From assembly GCA_949128115.1 (NCBI GenBank), contig OX421967.1, positions 4,330,070 to 4,394,069 of the forward strand: a stretch of DNA of 64,000 bases, written 5' to 3'. Source of the DNA: Anaspis maculata. Lineage: Eukaryota; Arthropoda; Insecta; Coleoptera; Scraptiidae. The translations under genes and the position numbers were made by a program. Under the pieces are notes generated by a model. It saw only the letters and a list, made by a program, of their open reading frames with translations, searched no databases and had not been told where the DNA came from. Below are positions 58,480 to 64,000 of this stretch, in pieces (position 1 is the stretch's first letter; every line of letters starts with the position of its first letter).

Positions 58480-58872
58480 TTAAGACTCGAGTCAAAACTG
58501 TTGACAGCCAGAACGTGATTCAGTACCTACCTATTACTAACTTAATTTAAAAAGTGCGTAACGTAGGTAGGTACTAAGCTGCTGCTAACTATTGCAATTC
58601 AAGATTCTCAGTCATGGAGAAGATACATTGGTGTCAACAATGTTCATATGAGTTTGAAATGAAGTTTCAACTTGAACACCACGTTCAAAGGATCCATAAA
58701 AATTCAAGCATAGCAGAACTGTTCCATGCCATCGTAAAATCCAGGCAGTTCTCGTGCATCTGCTGCAAATTTGAAAACAATTACCATTGGAACTTGTACG
58801 AACACTGCAAACAGCAACATCACGGCGGGATGCGACAACAACGGACGAAGCTCTTTTTGTCGGATTCTCATA

Positions 58873-60581
58873 TCGCACCCCCGCGAGAAAAGTGACCGAA
58901 GTCAAAAAAGGAAGTTTCTCAGGAAACAGTTTCTAAATATGACTCTTTTTGTCACTATTTACTTTTTGTGAGAATTTTATAGAACTTTTGCACAGCATGG
59001 TAAGAAATACGGCACTTCCAATTGCAGGTGAACACCAATTGTTAAGGGCGGTATTTCAACCCTTTTTTTGAGTTGTGTCACTTAGGAATCAAACCGCACC
59101 CTTTTCTTTTCATAAGTTGTGTCATTTTACTTTTATTTTGGGAATGAATGAAAATATTATTGTTCAAAAAAATAATTGAAACATGCATGCATGAGGACTA
59201 TAGAAGTATATCAAATTTGAAATATGGTCATATGGAAAAAAAATAGCCCTTAAGCTAATAGCTAGGATTCACTGACGCACTTTTACAACTTGAAAACTCT
59301 TAACGTCAATTAAAGTAAGTGATTTAAAATAAACGTTGAAACTTGTAATCAGTCAAAACTTAGATCAGAGAGACACAGAGAAAACAGAGATCAGCTTTCT
59401 TTCGGCCACTCAACGGTATCTTATCAGCATAAACAGCGGCTTTAAGGCTCACTGGATTTTTACAAGCCTTTTTCGATGTCCTCCTCTTCTTTTCTGAGAT
59501 TTCCGTTCATTTCCTTTTTGGTCTTGTCTTCTACATCATCTTCCGTCTGCTCTTTATTATCTGCTGCCGCCTCCTCCTCAATCTCATTTTCCGTATCATT
59601 CTTCTATCTCCTCATCCGTCCTCTTTTCCATTTCGTCTTCCGTCTGCTCTTCATCCTCTGCTCCTGTCTTTTCTTCAGTCTTATTTTCCGTATTCTCTTC
59701 TATATCCTCGTCGGTATTCTCTTCTATATCCTCGCCCGTCTTCTCTTCCACTCTCTCTTCCATCTTGTCTTCGACGTCATCTTCCGTCTTATCTTCATTC
59801 TCTGCTCCCGCCTCCTCTTCAGTCTATGTTTCCATATCCTCTTTGATCTCCTCGCCCGTCTTCTCGTTCACTTCCTTTTCCGTCTTGTCTTCGACGTCAT
59901 CTTCCGTCTGCTCTTCAATCTCTGCTCCCGCCTTCTCTTCAGTCTTATTTTAGAGACTGAAGAGAAGGCGAACCCAAATATCTTTAGAGACTGAAGAGAA
60001 GGCGAACCAAAATATCTCAAAAGGTGTACAATTGAACCAAAAATGCCCAATGGATTCATGTAATAACATGCAAAATTGTTGTTGTTATTTCTAAGAAAAA
60101 TGTCACAACTCAAAGAATAGCGGCATAATTATGAAAAATTATCAGTTATAATATCGAGAACAACGTCACAACTCTAACAAAGAGACGCAACTGGGGAAAT
60201 ATTTCCTCGTATTATCAAGAACAATGTCACAACTTCTGAAAGAGCGACACATTTGGAAAATGAGTCACTTTATTACCTAACAAATTGTTACAAAATAGGA
60301 ATATACCTTTGTTGAAAAACGACACTTTTTGGATTATGGCGGTTTTCTTGCGGAAATATTGCTGAACACGCTGGTCACAGCTGATTGTGTCACTGTTCCT
60401 GCGTCAGCTGCTCACAATATGGCCCGCGGCAAAACGACAGTAGCGCCCCCTCTCGTTTACTATTATAGATTGACTTGAGCCACTTTTTCTGATGGAAGCT
60501 CTTGCGTTTTGCAGCATCATGCAGCACTTAACTCAAAAATTGCAAATTTTGACTTGTGTCACTTTTCTCGCGGGGGTGCGA
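58873..60581. mobile_element. 1709-bp TIR element with TA target site
   Basis: The left end TCGCACCCCCGCGAGAAAAG continues with GTGAC; the right end is its exact inverse over 24 bp, and the homology continues after a short mismatch (AGTCAAAA). TA flanks both ends. Subterminal AGTTGTGTCA motifs (59085, 59111) recur inverted as TGTCACAACT (60098, 60166, 60225). The interior has ~120-bp repeats at 59500-59950. No transposase is seen, so it is non-autonomous. Confidence 0.8.
59476..59960 (-). repeat. 120-bp repeats encoding an acidic tract (minus strand)
   Basis: GTCTTCGACGTCATCTTCCG recurs at 59767 and 59887, exactly 120 bp (40 codons) apart, with looser copies upstream. The minus strand reads almost entirely as Glu/Asp/Lys/Thr (for example EEQTEDDVEDKTEKE) with a single stop near 59830. 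The plus frame (59476-59994) is Phe/Leu/Ser-rich and is probably the shadow. I cannot tell whether it is a low-complexity domain or a non-coding satellite. Confidence 0.5.
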
Positions 60582-61430
60582 TATGGGTCGGCAGCAAGAC
60601 CACTTGCAACGCCACCACTCGCTTCTCGGTTCGAATGTGCAAAGTGTTCGTATAAATAAAAGCGAAGGCAGCATTTGAAAACGCACATGTTAACACAGGC
60701 GGCTGCTAGCTGAAGACATCGATTGGTTCCGATGTGCGGAGTGTTCGTTCAAAACCATTCGTAATTGAACTTCTGAAAAAGCCGAGAAAAAAAGCACATC
60801 ATGTTGAAACATGCCACCACTGAAGATATCGTTTGTTTTCGATGTGCGAAGTGTTCGTATGAATTCAAAACGTAAGAGCGATTTCAAAAGGCACATGTTG
60901 AATAAACATGCTCGCGCTGAAGATGTGGTTTGGTTCCATTGTTCGGAGTGTTCATACAAAACCAAACGTAATTGTATTTTGAAAGACCACACATGTTGAA
61001 GCATGCTGCCGCCGAAGACGTCGTTTGGTACCAGTGTGCGAAGTGTTCATTCAAAGCCAAACATAAAGACAGTTTGAGGAGACACACATGTTAAAGCATG
61101 CCGCCGCTGAGGCCATCGTTTGGTTCAAATGTGGAAAGTGTTCGTATAGGGGCAAATACGAATTGGTAGTAAAGGTTCACATGAGACGTAGCTACGCATC
61201 CGAACTGAGCGAGGAACTGAGTGATCGGTGATCAAGTCAGCAATCATCCCGCCTGTTTGCACGCATGAATCTACAAACATCAATGGAATGTTTGACTTTA
61301 CCTTTATGTACCCACCTATGACTTTACGAACATGGATAACAGATAGAGGGAATAATCCGAGGAATAATCATAGGGGAGGGTAGCCCACAGTGAGACAAAA
61401 ATTACATTCCACCTCTATTATAAGAAAATC

Positions 61431-62551
61431 TCAATTCACAATACATTTATCTTTTTCAGCTTTCAATAATTTCACCTTTTCTTTTATATCAGATATTTCA
61501 TGAAGAAATTCGGAACACATTTTGCGATGATCGAGACAGACTTCACTTCCTACACTTCTACTTTCTGAAAGTGATTCAATAGAGGTATCCGAGCAGCACG
61601 GTGAAGTTCCCGGTGATGATGTGTTTGTTTCGGATGCTGTGACAGTCGTTTCTGACACAGAGCCCAACGGAGATTCCACAAGATACACTGAATCATTCGG
61701 GAAAGGTTCTTCTGGCGCTACATCTATTTCTAGCTTAATGTCAGCTACTTCTGGTAGCGCTGAGTCCGATGCAGATTCCAAAGGATCGTTCAAGTCACTT
61801 GGAAAAGGTTCTGTTCTCAGTTCTGGAAGTGCCAAGCTTGTGTCCTCCGTGGTGATGACTACTTCTGCAAAGAAATTTTCTTCTGTATGAATGAACAATT
61901 GTTTTCAATTCAGCATTCTGGGTGGAATGTTCACACCGGAACATTCTGGGTGGAATGTTCACACCGGAACATTCTGGAATGTTGTGGATTGTGGAATGAT
62001 AACGAATTCTCCACAACGACCTGGAATGTTCCGGGATACTTATTTCAAGTGCCTCACCCTGGATATTCGATTGTATTGTTTCACTGTCACCCAACTCCAG
62101 CTTGTTGCTCCCCCTACTTTTTGTTTTTTCTGGTAATGTCCAAGCAAAGATTGTTGGCACTGCTTGAGATTTCAGCTTCTTCCTTTGTGACCCCCACGTA
62201 AAATCGCTCCTCAGGAAATGTTGCGAGCAAATCTATAATCAAGCAAAATACATTCACAAACAAACAAACATAACCTCACAAAATAATTCAGCATGCAATT
62301 TGCAAGGATTTTGTGTCCAACAACTTATTATTAACTGTGGGTATTTTGCTGGAAGTAGGTACAAATGTGTTTACCTTAGTTGAATTGCTCACGCTGAAGG
62401 GCCTGGGATTTTTTTTGCTTTTTCGCGTGTCACGCCTTATTTTATGGATCCATGCTTTCCTGACCTTCGGATCTGATGCGAACCGATGTAACGACACATT
62501 CGCTGTGTAACTTGTGGACCTGCAAAGTGGCACACAACATTTATTCACCAT
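61431..62551 (-). CDS. THAP-domain protein, three exons, 267 residues
   Basis: Exons are 62551-62375, 62232-62058 and 61882-61431, all with GT-AG borders and matching phases (0, then 1). Residues 1-~90 form a THAP zinc-coordinating DNA-binding domain: CCVPLC near the start, HRFASDPKVRKAWI in the middle, CSQHF after the first splice, and the AVPTIF box. An acidic, Ser/Glu/Pro-rich region follows, then a C-terminal Leu/Lys coiled coil (HEISDIKEKVKLLKAEKDKC) as in many THAP proteins. Only splicing brings the second Cys-His pair into place, which strongly supports the model. THAP proteins are nuclear sequence-specific DNA binders related to P-element transposase; the target here is unknown. No transposase domain is present. 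Confidence 0.88.
61925..62031. promoter_or_regulatory. Cluster of heat-shock-element-like GAAnnTTC repeats
   Basis: In intron 2 of the THAP gene. GAATGTTC or GAACATTC occurs at 61925, 61939, 61953, 61967 and 62024, with GAACATTCTGGAA at 61967-61979 giving three consecutive nGAAn units. Part of this is a 28-bp tandem duplication. Confidence 0.4.
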
Positions 62552-62559
62552 AACTATAC

Positions 62560-63240
62560 TTGGGTATAGTTGTAAAAACTGTATGAACCCTAAACACCAA
62601 TGACACCATCAAAACAACACACGTTCGGCTTTGGGAATCTGGGCAATGTTGACACACTGCGACTGCGATGATTTACTGCGCAATCGAGCCTCACAATGTC
62701 AAAAGAAATAGGTAGGCAGCTATCTACCTAAATAAATAGCTCAAAACAGGTGTTGTTCGGCGACTGGATATCGGTATGGGCACCGATGAGTGTTTTATTG
62801 TGTGCTGGGGGTGTTCGAATACGAATATCAGAAAGGTAAGTACCTACCTACCCACCTACGTTGTTCGTATACGAACACTCCGGACACCTTGCATTGATTT
62901 CCATTCAGGATACGAACACTTTTAAAAGTGTGAACAGTGAGTAGGTAGTAGGTACACACTTGGGTACTGACCTACGTGTTTCTCCACAAAACGGGCTCAA
63001 ATTTGCAAGTCGCCAGACATTTGGAAAATTGCGCCAAAGCTCGTATAGGTAGGTAGGTACCTACCTCCTACTTAGGTAGGTAGATAGGTAGGTAGGTACA
63101 CAAGAAACAGTCCTCCCCTACCTAGGTATTGAAAATACAATTTGTTGATGCACGGGGTCAAAATGCACTGATGCACAGAGTGTTCGTACAAGACCATCAT
63201 GCAAGAATGCATCATGCATCACTGCAAGGATTATGTAGGT
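62560..63240. other. Intergenic, TAGG/TACC-rich, with zinc-finger relics
   Basis: Contains TAGGTAGG/CCTACCTA microsatellites (62835-62860, 63045-63105). Two short relics of zinc-finger sequence: ARCPECSYTN on the minus strand near 62855-62890 and CTECSYKT on the plus strand near 63175-63200. No complete gene. Confidence 0.45.
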
Positions 63241-63241
63241 A

Positions 63242-64000
63242 GGTACAGGGTGTTCACGATGAAATTCACCCCCCCTCTAGGAGGTTCCCCTTTGAGATAT
63301 TTTGGAAAACTAAAAACTTTTTCCCAACGATTTTTCCCAGGGATCTTGAGTCAATCGTCGTAAAGTTTCTAATTGGTACCGTATACAGGGTGTGATATGT
63401 AACTTTTTTATTTTAAATGCAACACCCTATATTTTATTCCGTGATTTGGTGGAGCCTTTTTTTCTGATTACAAATATATATGACACTTATGATTTATTTT
63501 GACAAGTAATTTGTCAAAAAAATGATAAAATAGGTAGTCAAATATTTTTTTTTCGCGGCAAGATGGCTTTGATTTCTACAGTTCCCTGAGAAAAAAGTTA
63601 TTCTCGCAGCATTTTGTCCGCAGAATTCAACTCTCCATGGATAAATGTTCTAATTCGTCCCTAATACAGGGTGTCGCGTAATTTTTAATTTTCAACTCAT
63701 TTGACTACCGATTTTATTATTTTTTTGACAGCTTCCTTGTCAAAACAAATCATCAATGTTATATATCTTTGTAATCAGAAAGAAAGGCTTCATTGAATGA
63801 CGTAATAAAATATAGGGTGTCGTATTTGAAATAAAAAAGTTACATGTCACACCCTGTATACGGTACCAATTGAAAACTTTTAGACGATTGATTCAAGATC
63901 CCTGGGAAAAATCGTTGGGAAAAAGTTTTTGGTTTTCCAAAATATCTCAAAGAGGAACCTCCTAGAGGGGGGGTGAATTTTATCGTGAACACCCGGTACC
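63242..64000. mobile_element. Foldback element with TACAGGGTG ends (reaches window end)
   Basis: The left arm 63242-63542 and right arm 63699-64000 are inverted copies of about 300 bp. The outer ends are GGTACAGGGTGTTCACGAT and ATCGTGAACACCCGGTACC; inner blocks with CGTATACAGGGTGT and AATATAGGGTGT also pair. The 155-bp loop has no frame. The element may continue beyond the window. Confidence 0.85.

Larger units (their letters stand above)
58614..61231 (+). pseudogene. Decayed inverted copy of the zinc-finger gene
   Basis: The left part (58614-58870) reads MEKIHWCQQCSYEFEMKFQL and FSCICCKF, closely matching the N-terminus of the gene at 57578, with similar sequence also upstream of the ATG. 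The right part (60584-61231) resumes with the PLATPP linker, RFECAKCSYK, and several FRCAKCSYE / YQCAKCSFKAKHK fingers in changing frames with many stops. It ends with the same ATCCGAACTGAG terminus. A 1709-bp TIR element splits the two parts. The copy is divergent (head to head) to the intact gene. Confidence 0.85.

Overview
The window is AT-rich animal DNA. The evidence is short spliced genes with GT-AG introns, a THAP-domain gene, C2H2 zinc-finger genes, a Penelope-like retroelement with a GIY-YIG endonuclease, RTE-, Gypsy- and CACTA-type remnants, and TAGG/TACC microsatellites. It reads as an arthropod, most likely an insect. A hemipteran (scale insect or mealybug type) is a guess from style only. 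There are no bacterial operons, tRNA or rRNA genes, and no CRISPR array. Most of the sequence is repeats; few genes look intact.

Layout. 1-1400: 3' part of a frameshifted Penelope-like element with a hammerhead-ribozyme-like motif. 1445-3816: decayed trypsin-like serine protease, minus strand. 4700-6880: dispersed repeats. 6877-21600: macrosatellite of five ~2.89-kb units, arranged as a 5787-bp A-B higher-order repeat and built from 21-bp micro-repeats; unit 5 carries a 404-bp TIR element. 21990-22560: unrecognised minus-strand frame beside a GACCT pentanucleotide tract. 23245-23754: three-exon gene for a small secreted peptide. 24005-33425: second macrosatellite, 3221-bp units that fold back on themselves. 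35340-36609: inverted paralogue of the peptide gene.

37.4-42 kb: foldback elements and one copy of a ~1-kb segmental duplication (other copy 52.77-53.72 kb). 42367-47105: CACTA/EnSpm-like DNA transposon with 11-bp TIRs, a 2-bp target duplication and two divergent, damaged genes. 47.28-48.0 kb: RTE-type endonuclease remnant. 49.3-51.1 kb: 1.74-kb palindrome. 51.9-52.7 kb: inverted 30-bp tandem repeats. 55.6 kb: Gypsy reverse-transcriptase fragment.

56.3-61.2 kb: an intact C2H2 zinc-finger gene (minus) and an inverted, decayed copy (plus) split by a 1709-bp TIR element. 61.4-62.55 kb: a complete three-exon THAP gene. 63.24-64.0 kb: another foldback element.

The most interesting biology is the pair of small secreted-peptide genes. 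They share a signal peptide, exon phases, promoter and 3' flank, but differ in a hydrophobic, cationic third exon. They converge on either side of the palindromic macrosatellite. The A-B macrosatellite, the CACTA element and the split zinc-finger duplication are also notable.
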